A stretch of DNA of 64,000 nucleotides from Dictyobacter formicarum (GCF_016587435.1 NZ_BNJJ01000022.1:73258-137257); one strand, 5' to 3'. Shown: positions 26,482-35,233, numbered from the stretch's first letter. The notes: generated by a model not told the origin, from the letters alone. Made by a program: numbers and translations.

Positions 26482-28166
26482 AGCGCTCCTCCCTCATACT
26501 CGCGTTTGGTCGGATTGTTGCGGGTACGTGGTTGAGCACGCTTTTCCAGCCGATCCAAGATATCGAGCAACCAGCCACGATAATCAAGCCGCGTCTGTCG
26601 GTGCTGGCGCTGATGTTGATACGTTGCCTCCAACGTGTCAATCACATCCCATACAGAATAGTCAGTGTACAAGGGGTCTTCTGTGCGCAGATACACCAGC
26701 TCCTCCAACGAGAATTGAAACGCATTTTCCATGCAGGTGAACAAATACGGGACGCGATTGACTCTCCCCTGGCGATTGGTATGCGCTTTTGCGTATTTGG
26801 CAGCGGCTGCCTTCGCCTGATCAAACACGTGCCAGAACATGGTCGGACTAAAGTGTTCCAACACTTCTTCGGCGGTAAAGTAGAGCTTCAAACCGCGCGT
26901 CATATCGCTCTGGATGAGCTCTGGATCATCATACTGGCGGGCATATTCCTCAATCGTGCGTTCAACCTGAGCGGGTCGCTCACGCTCCTGGCGGTTGGCC
27001 TGAGCCTGGGCGGCTCGCTCACGCTCGCGCTGCTCCTCCAGCTCACGCTGATCCTGGCCGCCCTGCAGCTTTCGGTATTGCTCGGCGGTGACACCGATAG
27101 CCGCCGCGCCGCGCTTCTTTACATCGTGCTTCAATTCGTACTCATTATAACCTAAATAATCTTCTGCATCTTTTGCCGCCGCCGCGCCGCGTTCTTGTCT
27201 GGTTTTGTTTTGTTTCGATTTCGATTCGGTTGGGGTAAGATGTTGTGTTTCGGTTGTGTCAGCGTTGGATGGTTGTTCGGTTGCATTTCGTATAGTCTTT
27301 GGCGGATAAACCGTTCCTTTTTTAGATGTCGAAGTCTTCGGAAACCTATCTCCATCAAAGTTTTCTGTAGAAGTACTTCGGTATACTGAATGTTTTTGTA
27401 ATTGTTCTGACAATTGTTTCTGCAAAATTGCTTCTTCATCAGCACTTTTGCTATTTTCTGCATCTTCTGCATTACCATGAAGGATGCTATGAGCGGTGGC
27501 TAAAAGCTCATCAATTGTTTTGTTGTACCAGCGCTGCCGGGGTTGCGTCTTGGGTCCTGGCTTCTTGAGCAATAAAATTTTACGGTAACACTCAAAGCGC
27601 AGGAGCTTTTGAAAGAGGGCGGCATCCTGAATGATGAACTCGGCGTTCTCCCGCTGTGGCGCGATATAGAAGGGGTCCTGGCTCCACAGGTGGAACTCAT
27701 GAGCAAGATCATACAACCGCTCAAAGTTCTTGAGCGTGACGAGCTGCATGCGCGGTATACCGTCTGCGGTCACAATGGTGCGCCAGGCTTTGGACATCTC
27801 CAGTAGGCCACGCTCGGAGAGATCCGCCAGATCCTGGTAGATTTTGCGCTCACAGCGGCTTGAGACAGTGGCGATCCGGGCCACGCCTGCATAGGCACCC
27901 TGGCCGGGGGCCTCGCGGATCGTTAGATTGTGCCACGTCCGAAAGAGAGCAAACGGCATGATGCTTTGTAGAATGCTCTCCAGGTAGCGCTCACCCGCAA
28001 ATCCCGCGAACTCCGGCCACTTGTACTTGTTGATCTGAGAGTCCTGGCACACCTCGGCGGCAGACTCATCTCTCTCTCTCTTGCCTATAAGAAAATTATC
28101 GGTACATTCACATTTGGGTCCTGTGCCCTCTTGCATCACTATAGGGAATGCTGTTATACTGTCCAT
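26478..28166 (-). CDS. Winged-helix protein, candidate plasmid replication initiator
   Basis: About 562 aa from ATG 28166; a GTG at 28196 in the same frame is an alternative and neither has a strong RBS. The N-terminal part carries a winged-helix pattern (LTIREAPGQGAYAGVARIAT, then SRCERKIYQDLADLSERGLLEM), as in initiators and regulators that recognise iterons. The middle 200 residues are low-complexity, rich in Gln, Glu, Arg, Thr. The C-terminal 150 residues include YFTAEEVLEHFSPTMFWHVFDQAK and AKAHTNRQGRVNRVPYLFTCMENA. I call it Rep-like from the domain order and the adjacent repeat-rich DNA; a transcription regulator is the alternative. Confidence 0.5.
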   Translation of the reverse strand: MDSITAFPIVMQEGTGPKCECTDNFLIGKRERDESAAEVCQDSQINKYKWPEFAGFAGERYLESILQSIMPFALFRTWHNLTIREAPGQGAYAGVARIATVSSRCERKIYQDLADLSERGLLEMSKAWRTIVTADGIPRMQLVTLKNFERLYDLAHEFHLWSQDPFYIAPQRENAEFIIQDAALFQKLLRFECYRKILLLKKPGPKTQPRQRWYNKTIDELLATAHSILHGNAEDAENSKSADEEAILQKQLSEQLQKHSVYRSTSTENFDGDRFPKTSTSKKGTVYPPKTIRNATEQPSNADTTETQHLTPTESKSKQNKTRQERGAAAAKDAEDYLGYNEYELKHDVKKRGAAAIGVTAEQYRKLQGGQDQRELEEQRERERAAQAQANRQERERPAQVERTIEEYARQYDDPELIQSDMTRGLKLYFTAEEVLEHFSPTMFWHVFDQAKAAAAKYAKAHTNRQGRVNRVPYLFTCMENAFQFSLEELVYLRTEDPLYTDYSVWDVIDTLEATYQHQRQHRQTRLDYRGWLLDILDRLEKRAQPRTRNNPTKREYEGGAL

Positions 28167-28797
28167 AACAACTAAATACTTTCTAATCGGACACACAAAT
28201 GCCCGATACGTTCAAGAATAGGCGGCTAAACCGGGCCAATGGTAGGGCCGCTTTTTCTTGTCCAAAATTTCTTCTTAATATACGCTTCTTTGAACTTCAC
28301 GTCAACAATGTAGCCCTATTACTGCTCGCGCTTGTGCATGCGTCTAGCATGCCAGATAGGGAAGTTGCATACCATAGCATCTGTTTAGCATCATCGTTAC
28401 AGGCAATATGCCTAGTAAATGCGGAGGTATGCGTAGTTTTAACTTCATGCCTCAATCACATCTCCTGGGTAAACCATGCGAGAGGAACCTTCTCCCTCGA
28501 CAAACGCCACAAAGACAGTCGGGTGGCTCCTGCCTCCCTGGATCGCCGGGCTGATAGTCAGCTCGCCCTGCTGGTTGCTGCTCCTGTTTGCTTATTGACT
28601 TCTCTCCCTCATGTCCATTTCGTTACAAAGCACGGTTACGTTTTTGCTCTGGGTGTAACGCTTGGCCAGGAGTCACGCTCACAGCTGGAGCTGCTAAACG
28701 TGACCCGGCTGCGCTGTCTCATAGAATGATCCCTAGCCTCGCAGTGCTTCCCCTTCAGTAGTATCCTTTTCTTCTAATCGCCCCATCCCATGGCTGC
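28167..28797. other. Intergenic region upstream of the Rep candidate
   Basis: 630 bp with no credible gene. It contains a GC hairpin near 28219-28253 (GCGGCTAAACC/GGGCCGC) and a GTGAC array at 28655-28720, and otherwise AT-balanced unique sequence. The promoter of the rep-like gene should lie in its first 100 bp. Confidence 0.5.
28655..28720. repeat. GTGAC-type palindrome array E
   Basis: Unit GTAAC-N12-GTCAC (28655-28676), 23-bp linker centred on CAGCTGGAGCTG (28677-28699), then a degenerate unit GTGAC...GTCTC (28700-28720). Extra GTTAC half-sites occur at about 28622 and 28635. Confidence 0.7.
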
Positions 28798-29013
28798 CTA
28801 CTCCTGGCCTCGGATCTGGTCAAGAGATTTCAACGCTTCGCCGACCTGCTTCCGTTCCTGGCGAAAGAGCTCTATGGATGCGATGGCTTGTTGCAAGCTT
28901 GCCCCTTTGGTCGATCCAGTAAAATCACTCACCTTGATCTTTACGCCTTGCTTCGAGAACCACACGATAGCCTGATTGCGCTGGCACCATGCTAACTGTT
29001 CCTTTTCATTCAT
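28798..29013 (-). CDS. Small hypothetical protein
   Basis: 71 aa, ATG 29013 with AAGGAGG upstream (spacing about 13). Helical, with QAIVWFSKQGVKIKVSDFTGST then QAIASIELFRQERKQVGEALKSL. It sits between two arrays of GTGAC palindromes. Unknown function; the good RBS is the main evidence. Confidence 0.5.
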   Translation of the reverse strand: MNEKEQLAWCQRNQAIVWFSKQGVKIKVSDFTGSTKGASLQQAIASIELFRQERKQVGEALKSLDQIRGQE

Positions 29014-29056
29014 CTCTGCCTGCTCTGCCTCCTTCTCTCTGCTTTCTCATCCAATT

Positions 29057-29122
29057 GTGACCCTTGGTCAGGGGTCACACCTGCGGCGCCTGGCCACCTT
29101 TGTGACGCCGGCTTCTGATCAC
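29057..29122. repeat. GTGAC-type palindrome array F
   Basis: Units 29057-29078 (22 bp) and 29102-29122 (21 bp) separated by a 23-bp linker containing CTGCGGCGCCTGGCCA. It lies 11 bp beyond the stop of the antirepressor-like gene. Confidence 0.85.
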
Positions 29123-29132
29123 ATTCCGTCCA

Positions 29133-30062
29133 CTATCGCTTGTCCTTGGCTCTCTGGAACTGCACCAGAAACCAATGCTTGACCTGCTCCCATTCGTCGG
29201 CGCGGATCTCCTGATAGCGCGGACAATCAAAGGCAGTTTTCAACTCGTCATAAATGGTCCCGTAAGGCTTGCCGGTGGCATCATGCAGCTTCTTGACATA
29301 CACCTGGACCTGGCGCTGCTGCTCTATACTGATCACCTCTGGCCCGAGCCGGTCAAGGATCTCGGGGATCAATTGCTCAACAGCCTCACGGGCCTCTAAC
29401 CGGGCCTCATGGTCTTCTAACCTGACGCTGAGGCCCTTGCGCCACGCCTGAGCATGCTGCTTTGCTTTCCAGTAAGCCCATACGGCTAAATCCTCGTAGT
29501 AACTAGCCAGTTCCTCATCGGTCGCTCCTTGCGGTGGTTCCTGCTGGGGTTTCATCGGCTCGGCTGCTGGCACAATAACCGTGCGAGCTTCTACGGTGGG
29601 CGCAGGTAAAGCAAGGCGATCCTTTGCCGCAAAATGTTGGTAGAGCACATCTACTGCTTCAAGCTGGTAGGCAATGATCATCTCTCGGATATGGGCGGCC
29701 CGCTGCGGATCGTCTCCATCTGCTACTTCATGGGGGTTGATACCCAGTATCCAAACGGGAAAACCGCGCAACGTCAGCGCGGGCATAGTCTGACGCCCAC
29801 CTCCTTTTGAGCCGGCCTGTCGGGGCTGTACCTTCACCCTCACCAGCTCGTTGGCTATCGCGGTAGTGCGCTCTATGCGCTGCGTCTGTGCCTGAGGATT
29901 CATGTTCAGGATTTCACATACCCAGCGCAACACAACAGCGATGCGCCCATCCTCTAGCCTCACGGCGGTAATAGTGTGGTCATGGAAGGGAATATCTTCC
30001 TGTATAATTGGTTCTAACACTGTCTGTGGCTGCCGGTTGCCGTTTCGCGTATCGTGTTGCAT
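29133..30062 (-). CDS. Phage antirepressor-like protein (P22_AR N-terminal type)
   Basis: 309 aa from ATG 30062 with GGGAGGT 7 bases upstream. Residues 20-120 (IPFHDHTITAVRLEDGRIAV, WVCEILNMNPQAQTQRIER, LTLRGFPVWILGINPHEV) match the N-terminal DNA-binding domain of phage P22-type antirepressors. The C-terminal part is helical, possibly an ORF6C-like partner domain (VKKLHDATGKPYGTIYDELKTAF). On plasmids such proteins regulate or anti-regulate element genes. It is preceded by two tandem GGGGTATG palindromes likely to be its own operator. Confidence 0.75.
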   Translation of the reverse strand: MQHDTRNGNRQPQTVLEPIIQEDIPFHDHTITAVRLEDGRIAVVLRWVCEILNMNPQAQTQRIERTTAIANELVRVKVQPRQAGSKGGGRQTMPALTLRGFPVWILGINPHEVADGDDPQRAAHIREMIIAYQLEAVDVLYQHFAAKDRLALPAPTVEARTVIVPAAEPMKPQQEPPQGATDEELASYYEDLAVWAYWKAKQHAQAWRKGLSVRLEDHEARLEAREAVEQLIPEILDRLGPEVISIEQQRQVQVYVKKLHDATGKPYGTIYDELKTAFDCPRYQEIRADEWEQVKHWFLVQFQRAKDKR

Positions 30063-30080
30063 CGCTTCTACCTCCCTCAC

Positions 30081-30151
30081 GTGGGGGTATGCATTTTACA
30101 TACTCCCATGCTCTCATCTCTCCTGTGGGGGTATGCATTTTACATACCCCC
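30081..30151 (-). promoter_or_regulatory. Tandem GGGGTATG palindromes upstream of antirepressor gene
   Basis: Two copies of a GTATGCATTTTACATAC box within GGGG/CCCC flanks, at about 30082-30107 and 30126-30151, 44 bp apart. Each is an inverted repeat (GGGGTATG ... CATACCCC; copy 1 has TACTCCC). The position just before the start makes an autoregulatory operator likely. Confidence 0.6.
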
Positions 30152-30176
30152 TTCCCTCTGTAGCTCCTAGCCGGGT

Positions 30177-30270
30177 ATCACGCTCCAGATCTGGAGCTGG
30201 CCTTGTGACATAGGATTTCAAGCACACCTGCGGCGCCTGGTCATGTATGTGACGGCCAGCTCCCGGTCAC
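30177..30270. repeat. GTGAC-type palindrome array G
   Basis: Half-site ATCAC (30177-30181), 23-bp linker with CCAGATCTGG, degenerate unit 30205-30225, 23-bp linker with GCGGCGCCTGG, and a clean 22-bp unit at 30249-30270. It ends 5 bp from the stop of the exonuclease gene (30275). Confidence 0.8.
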
Positions 30271-30274
30271 GTTG

Positions 30275-31411
30275 CTAGTCGCCTCCGTAATATCCCCTGC
30301 TGGGCCGCTCCTCTGGTGCCGGATAGGTTCCACCTCGGTCTGCAAGAGCTCGCATGACACCGAGCGCGGCCAGGGCATCACCAATAGCCCGGTGGTATCC
30401 ATGGGCGGGAACGCCCAGCTCATGACAGGCCACGTCGAGCGGTTGCCATCTATCGCGTTCCCAATAGTCCGAGTACTCGCCATAATATCTGGAATACTCA
30501 AGCATTAAACAATTCCAGCTTGTTGGTGATGTGATCTGCTTTGGTACCTCCAGCTTGAATCGTTCGGCGCTGGCCAAGATGGCATCTCGATCAAACTCGG
30601 CATGATAGGTCCATAGTTGCTCATACCTTCCCAGGATCTCGACAAGCCTGGGCCAGATCTCCACAAAGCTGGGCGCATCTTTAAGATCGGTATCCGTCAG
30701 GCCATTGATCCGGCTGGCCTCGGCTGGCATGGGAATATCAGGCTTGGCCAGGGAATGAAACACCACCGTGCCGCTCTTGTCTACTGCGGCGATCTCCACG
30801 AGCTGAAAGCCGGAATGATCGGGTAGCCCGGTCGTCTCGGTGTCCACAATCAGGAGGTCATCTTGCGCAAGGGTAACGTGCATGTTGTGTTCAATCACAT
30901 GCCGGTCACGCGCCCAGATGAGGTAGTCCCGACATTCATAGCAGTACTGCCGCTCCTGTGGCTGCCCTGCCTCGTCGCACCCCTCCGTCATCGTGACAAT
31001 CCCCTGGTAGCGGCGTTGCTTCCCGTGGCTGGAGTCGTACCAACCACACCGCTCACAGGTATACTTCAGCTTTAAGGCGGCCTGCATCTTTGCAATGGCC
31101 TCGCGCTGCGCCTCCGTTGGCGTTCGGCGTGGTTGCGCACCTGCGATCTCGTAAAGATAGATATACTGTTTGTCCTTAAGCCTGAAATAACATCCTGCTG
31201 GCGGCTCAACGGCTTTGAGCTTTCGCACCTTGAGCTGGGTAGCCGTCGCTAACGTTTCCCACGGGATGGATCGATACTGGTAGACCTTGGCCCCTGGGCA
31301 TGGACTGTCTGGCGGCTGCTTCCAGGTCAAGGCGCAACGGATACACGTGTACCTGCCATCCTCGCTCTGCTGCAACTCGTGTTGGTGGTCCTGCTGGTCC
31401 TGCTGTATCAT
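30275..31411 (-). CDS. DEDDh 3'-5' exonuclease (DnaQ-like) with N-terminal zinc-binding region
   Basis: 378 aa from ATG 31411, with GAGAGG upstream. The N-terminus has C-x2-C pairs (YTCIRCALTW; YTCERCGWYD; YCYECRDY) likely to bind zinc. The exonuclease core begins with LLIVDTETTGL (D and E of Exo I), continues with LWTYHAEFDRDAIL (Exo II) and ends with HGYHRAIGDALAALGVM (Exo III with its His and Asp). It trims DNA or RNA 3' ends, either in proofreading or in element-encoded DNA processing. It overlaps or abuts the ParMR-linked small gene and is probably in the same transcript. Confidence 0.85.
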   Translation of the reverse strand: MIQQDQQDHQHELQQSEDGRYTCIRCALTWKQPPDSPCPGAKVYQYRSIPWETLATATQLKVRKLKAVEPPAGCYFRLKDKQYIYLYEIAGAQPRRTPTEAQREAIAKMQAALKLKYTCERCGWYDSSHGKQRRYQGIVTMTEGCDEAGQPQERQYCYECRDYLIWARDRHVIEHNMHVTLAQDDLLIVDTETTGLPDHSGFQLVEIAAVDKSGTVVFHSLAKPDIPMPAEASRINGLTDTDLKDAPSFVEIWPRLVEILGRYEQLWTYHAEFDRDAILASAERFKLEVPKQITSPTSWNCLMLEYSRYYGEYSDYWERDRWQPLDVACHELGVPAHGYHRAIGDALAALGVMRALADRGGTYPAPEERPSRGYYGGD

Positions 31412-31421
31412 CTCAACCTCT

Positions 31422-31745
31422 CTACTGAGACGAACATGGATGGTCCTCATTCAAGTTCCCACATCCATCTTGGAAGCTCCTGGCGTCGCTGCTCTGCGTA
31501 GTCTGCTCTTCCTTTTGCTCCGCCTCCTGGCGGATCTCTTCTAATCCACGGAGGAGATCGGCGGCCAGGACAAAAAACTGCTGGTAGCGATCGTCTGTCC
31601 TGGTATGGCGGCCGCGCCTCTCACGGTCCTTAATATACTGGTGCGCATAGCTACAAAAGTCTTCGAGTTCTGCTTGCTGGGCAGCAAGCCAGTCAGCCCG
31701 CTCCTGCTGGCTCATGGCCGACCAGGGCTTGCGCCGCTTATTCAT
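31422..31745 (-). CDS. Small hypothetical protein in the parMR operon
   Basis: 107 aa. I place the start at ATG 31745 because it overlaps the stop of the upstream gene by 8 bases (ATGAATAA), a common coupling; a longer frame has no RBS. Basic N-terminus (NKRRKPWSAM), then QERADWLAAQQAELEDFCSYAHQYIKDRERRGR, helical. No domain recognised. Confidence 0.6.
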   Translation of the reverse strand: MNKRRKPWSAMSQQERADWLAAQQAELEDFCSYAHQYIKDRERRGRHTRTDDRYQQFFVLAADLLRGLEEIRQEAEQKEEQTTQSSDARSFQDGCGNLNEDHPCSSQ

Positions 31746-32181
31746 CTTCGTCCTCGCCCTCGTCGTCATCGTCCTGGAGGAAGAAGTCAATGGCAAGATC
31801 GGCATTGTCGCCTGCGCTCTCAGACTCTTCAATGATTTCAATCTCGCTCAGCTCTTCTGGTGGTTCGGCATCCTTGACGCGCGGGGACCGCCGCTCCCTG
31901 GAGGGACGTGGTGCCCGCTCACTGACTGGCTCCGGCGCTGGCTGCTGCTCCATGCGCTGCGGTGCATAGGCGGGAGCAGAACCAGCACTCATCGCGAGAC
32001 CGGAAACAATGATGCCACGCTGGACAAGGCGGTAGTACTCGGTCAACCGGAGAGCGGCCAACTTTGCTAGTTGGTCGCTCATCTGGTGATCGGCAGCATC
32101 CTGCTCGATCTGCGCCAGCACCCAGGACTCCCACTCCAGACCGATTTCCAAGTATTTATATTTCTTGGTGTTCTTTCCCAT
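31738..32181 (-). CDS. Candidate ParR-like partner of the ParM actin
   Basis: 147 aa starting 15 bp after the ParM-like stop. Residues 5-60 (KYKYLEIGLEWESWVLAQIEQDAADHQMSDQLAKLAALRL) could form a ribbon-helix-helix-like DNA-binding fold; the second half is proline-rich, then strongly acidic (DDDDEGEDEDE). In known type II partition systems a small DNA-binding adaptor with a flexible tail is encoded just after parM and binds its filaments. I infer ParR from gene order and build; sequence similarity is not obvious. Confidence 0.5.
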   Translation of the reverse strand: MGKNTKKYKYLEIGLEWESWVLAQIEQDAADHQMSDQLAKLAALRLTEYYRLVQRGIIVSGLAMSAGSAPAYAPQRMEQQPAPEPVSERAPRPSRERRSPRVKDAEPPEELSEIEIIEESESAGDNADLAIDFFLQDDDDEGEDEDE

Positions 32182-32195
32182 AGCGTCCTTCTACC

Positions 32196-33515
32196 TTATA
32201 CCTTTGCGGCTGCGCGCTTTTTGCGATCCAGCAGAGCCTGCGCACTCAACGCATACCCACGGCCATTTGCAAATACGGGTTCGTTCGGCTGCGAAAGATG
32301 CGGGATACGCTTTTTAAGGGCATCATAGAAGTAGTACACGCCACCACCGATACCCAGGACCGGGTTGAAACGCGCCGCGATGGCGTTTGTCGCATCCGAT
32401 TGCCGCCAGGCAGAAGACACGAATGAGACGATTTCGCCGGCAGTGAAGTCAATGGCCTCGGTCACCAGCCTATCCAGCTCAGCATCGGGTATGCGCTGGC
32501 CGCTGACGGTGATTTCTGGATAGGTGCGCGGCTCCGTTTTTTTGCGCTTCGTCGTTTTGACTGGGGTGCCTGCTGCCGCCGCCGCCGCTTCAGCGCGTAC
32601 GCGTTGGGCATCGGCATAAGCATGCATCAACTCCCGCGCCTCCAGGGGCGTCAACTCTACCCCATGGATATCTTCAAAAGCATCTCTGACCATTTTCGTG
32701 GCGGTTTCCACGCCGACCGGCTTGCCCTGGCAAAAGTCTGACACGGGCACCTGGCCGCGAGCTACATAGAGATCCGTGGTCCGGCCACCAATATCAATGA
32801 TGGCACTGGCTCTGGCCCCCTGGTCTTTCGAGCCGTAGGCGATCAGCGCGCCGGCTCCTTCCATCACAATGGCCCCAACTTCTACCTGGCACGTGCGCCA
32901 AGAGCGGCCGCCATCAATGGAAAAGACGTGTTTGCCGTTGAGGGCTGCCTTAATTTCTTTGCGCAGGCCGGGGTTTTTCTGATAGGTCTCCGCCGGCAGT
33001 CCCGTGACAACCATCAACCGATATTCTGCGTCAGGGATCATAGACGCTGACATTGCGAGCAGGCTGCGCAAACTATACGTGCTGGCATAGCGGGTAATAT
33101 CACCGCGCCCGTTCCAGGGATCGGTGGACTGCGACAGAGCGATCGAGCCAATCCCGTAGGACACTTGCTCGCCTTTCATCTGGACCACCAGCGCCTCGCT
33201 CATATCCACGCCCATGTTGCGCATGATCTTTGTATTGATCTTCGTAAATGCCGTGGGGACTGAGCGCGTGACCACGGTCTCCCCTTTGCGTAAGACACCG
33301 CCAATTTCTGAGTTCCCAAAGTCATGGCCATAGGCATAGGTCTGGGGTTCCAACACAACATACTCTTTTTCCGTCGCGCCAGTGACATCGATCGTTGTAT
33401 CTGTGTCCGTCATGGTGTCTCTTTCTCCGTTTGCTGTTGCCTCGCTCATTGATGTGGCTTCCATCTCCTTGCCCTGCAATGTAGTTGGGAACGAACTTGT
33501 CTCCACCTGGTTCAT
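32196..33515 (-). CDS. ParM/StbA-like actin-fold plasmid segregation ATPase
   Basis: 439 aa from ATG 33515 with AGGAG 5 bases upstream. Actin-fold landmarks: phosphate 1 loop GHDFGNSEIGGVLRKG (near 64-79), phosphate 2 loop IDIGGRTTDLYVARG, and adenosine loop LGIGGGVYYFYDALKKRI. An Ala/Lys-rich insertion (residues about 305-330) precedes the third. It is longer than R1 ParM (320 aa), nearer to archaeal and Gram-positive Alp/ParM variants. It should polymerise to segregate plasmid copies. The 18-bp direct repeats at its start are the expected centromere or operator. Confidence 0.8.
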   Translation of the reverse strand: MNQVETSSFPTTLQGKEMEATSMSEATANGERDTMTDTDTTIDVTGATEKEYVVLEPQTYAYGHDFGNSEIGGVLRKGETVVTRSVPTAFTKINTKIMRNMGVDMSEALVVQMKGEQVSYGIGSIALSQSTDPWNGRGDITRYASTYSLRSLLAMSASMIPDAEYRLMVVTGLPAETYQKNPGLRKEIKAALNGKHVFSIDGGRSWRTCQVEVGAIVMEGAGALIAYGSKDQGARASAIIDIGGRTTDLYVARGQVPVSDFCQGKPVGVETATKMVRDAFEDIHGVELTPLEARELMHAYADAQRVRAEAAAAAAGTPVKTTKRKKTEPRTYPEITVSGQRIPDAELDRLVTEAIDFTAGEIVSFVSSAWRQSDATNAIAARFNPVLGIGGGVYYFYDALKKRIPHLSQPNEPVFANGRGYALSAQALLDRKKRAAAKV

Positions 33516-33574
33516 AACTTCTCCTATACTAGTCCTGTACCACACTAATTGGTACGAACTTCTCCTATACTAGT
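33516..33574 (-). promoter_or_regulatory. Direct repeats upstream of parM-like gene (candidate parC/operator)
   Basis: Two identical 18-bp copies AACTTCTCCTATACTAGT at 33516-33533 and 33557-33574, 41 bp apart, with a GGTAC/GTACC inverted repeat between. On the coding strand each contains an AGGAG and the first abuts the ATG. Centromeres of type II partition loci are direct repeats upstream of parM, bound by ParR. Confidence 0.6.
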
Positions 33575-33695
33575 AATAAACTTGTTTAGAACTTGTCCGG
33601 TACATTTACCGCCTGGAAGAGCCTGGCTGACAGATGATGTCAACCAGGCCAGGAATGTTGGGCTACCATGACTCAGAGCTCACCGTCTGAGTACA

Positions 33696-34202
33696 TCAAC
33701 CGGGACGGCGTTCTCTCTGCGATATGCCAGCATATCGCTCCTCGCCACGCGCTACGTTTGCACGGACTTGTGCATGTCGGCGCGGGTGAACCGGCTTCAA
33801 GAGAATGGCTCCGGGGACAATCTCCTCCTCCATGTCTGTGAATGAGATCGGGGGCTCATCCTGGAGCAAGGCGCTCTGTCCCATCACCACATCCTGCATG
33901 CGCTCTGTGCTGCTCTCCTCCTCTTCATCCGGTGGGTTGGCATCATAGCGCTGAGACGTTAACAGCGTCACGAGCCGGACGAGCTCCTCTGATCGTCCCG
34001 TCTGATACTCACCCTCCGTTCGGATCTCTCGCACCTCTGATCGCAGTTCTCGCAGATCTGACCGTATTGCCTGGATCGCCTTGAGCAGAGCTTGTAAGAC
34101 CGGCGATTGTACCTCTGCGGGTGAAACCTGTGTGCCTACTGCCAGCGCATTGCTGGTTGCGTTGGCCTGCTTCTGGTTGCGGCTCTTCTCGGCTTGATCC
34201 AT
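33696..34202 (-). CDS. Hypothetical protein with coiled coil
   Basis: 168 aa from ATG 34202 with AAGGAGG upstream; a longer frame of the same phase is rejected because it overlaps the next gene upstream. Residues 35-75 (LLKAIQAIRSDLRELRSEVREIR) are a short coiled coil, followed by an acidic segment (DEEEESSTE). It is the last gene of the ten-gene operon. Function unknown. Confidence 0.65.
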   Translation of the reverse strand: MDQAEKSRNQKQANATSNALAVGTQVSPAEVQSPVLQALLKAIQAIRSDLRELRSEVREIRTEGEYQTGRSEELVRLVTLLTSQRYDANPPDEEEESSTERMQDVVMGQSALLQDEPPISFTDMEEEIVPGAILLKPVHPRRHAQVRANVARGEERYAGISQRERRPG

Positions 34203-34231
34203 CGCGTGGTATCCTCCTTCCTTGAATGTAT

Positions 34232-34453
34232 CTATACCAATCTGCCTACATCCTCTTTGGGCAACTGGCGCGCGGTAGTGCTGGTATCGTGCATCTGACT
34301 CGGGCTCAGAAAGAAACCCTTGCACCGGACGCAACATCCGGCACGATAGTAATTGGGGCCGGGAATGCGAACCAGCACGACATACAGTTCCTCGCTGCGA
34401 CAGCCACACCGAACACAGATCATGCGCATGAGGCGAACACCTTTCCCTAGCAC
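34232..34453 (-). CDS. Small zinc-ribbon protein
   Basis: 73 aa. Two C-x2-C pairs, CVRCGC near residue 13 and CCVRC near 40, with a beta segment between (EELYVVLVRIPG), make a zinc ribbon. The start overlaps the stop of the upstream gene. Short zinc ribbons recur across the window, possibly as DNA- or partner-binding subunits. Confidence 0.65.
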   Translation of the reverse strand: MLGKGVRLMRMICVRCGCRSEELYVVLVRIPGPNYYRAGCCVRCKGFFLSPSQMHDTSTTARQLPKEDVGRLV

Positions 34454-34647
34454 ATAAGCTGGTCAAGTGCGGCTCGAATGTTGGCTACAGTACGCTCGAT
34501 CACCAACAACTCTTCCTCAATCATCAGGGCTGCCTTGATGGCAATCTGCTCGCAGCCCTCCACCTTCTTCTGCTCTCTCGACTCCGTGGCCTGCTCCTCA
34601 GATTTCATAGCGTGTACTTCCTCTCGCTCTCGTTGAGCCTGGCTCAT
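34447..34647 (-). CDS. Small helical protein
   Basis: 66 aa, highly charged N-terminus (QAQREREEVHAMKSEEQATESREQ is mostly Glu/Gln/Arg), then an alanine/isoleucine-rich helix. Its ATG overlaps the upstream stop (ATGA-type). No domain recognised. Confidence 0.55.
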   Translation of the reverse strand: MSQAQREREEVHAMKSEEQATESREQKKVEGCEQIAIKAALMIEEELLVIERTVANIRAALDQLMC

Positions 34648-34883
34648 ACGTGGGCCTCCTCTCGCTGTGACTGTCCTCGCTGCGGCTCCTGTGCTTGGAC
34701 ATTGGCCCAGGAATAAAAACAGAATGCGTGGCCGTGACTTACATCACCATCTTGAACTTCATACTTGCACGGGAGCAGGACAGAGGCCGCAATACTGCGG
34801 GCCTCGTCCTGGGTCTGTGCTCCTGATACCTCAAGGACTGCGATCTCACCATGGGGAAAGAGCAAGGTAAAGGTCTGCGTCAT
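34644..34883 (-). CDS. Small hypothetical protein
   Basis: 79 aa, alpha/beta (TFTLLFPHGEIAVLEVSGAQ then QDEARSIAASVLLPCKYEVQ). It overlaps neighbours at both ends, so it is translationally coupled in the operon. Unknown function. Confidence 0.6.
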   Translation of the reverse strand: MTQTFTLLFPHGEIAVLEVSGAQTQDEARSIAASVLLPCKYEVQDGDVSHGHAFCFYSWANVQAQEPQRGQSQREEAHV

Positions 34884-35233
34884 GATCGTGCTCCTCCCTC
34901 TTCGCTGGTGGTCTCTGGCCTCTGCTGCTGGCGTTCGATCAGATCAAAAACAACGAACTCCTCGACGCCATCGTCACTGTGCAGCAGAGCAAGAAAAGCA
35001 GCTGGAAAACCACTGCGACATGTCACCACAAGGTAGCCGTCAAACTGTTTTTGCATGATGCCGTACGACTGTACGGTCACACGCGCTGCATCTTCAACCT
35101 GCTGCTCCAACACTGATGTCAGCCGGTCAACAACCGACACCACTTTCCGCTTGAGGCAGATGATCACAGCACACTGCGTCTTCGCCTGGCGATTCTGGGG
35201 TTCAGGCTGTCCGGTAGTGAAATTAGCAGTCAT
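34880..35233 (-). CDS. Hypothetical protein
   Basis: 117 aa from ATG 35233, which overlaps the upstream stop by 11 bases. Alpha/beta, with KTQCAVIICLKRKVVSVVDR and DGYLVVTCRSGFPAAFLALLH, then an acidic VEEFVVFDLIERQQQRPE tail. No family recognised. Confidence 0.6.
   Translation of the reverse strand: MTANFTTGQPEPQNRQAKTQCAVIICLKRKVVSVVDRLTSVLEQQVEDAARVTVQSYGIMQKQFDGYLVVTCRSGFPAAFLALLHSDDGVEEFVVFDLIERQQQRPETTSEEGGARS

Noticed and set aside
26532..27155. 207-aa plus-strand ORF
   Set aside because: Opposite-strand shadow of the low-complexity part of the rep-like gene.
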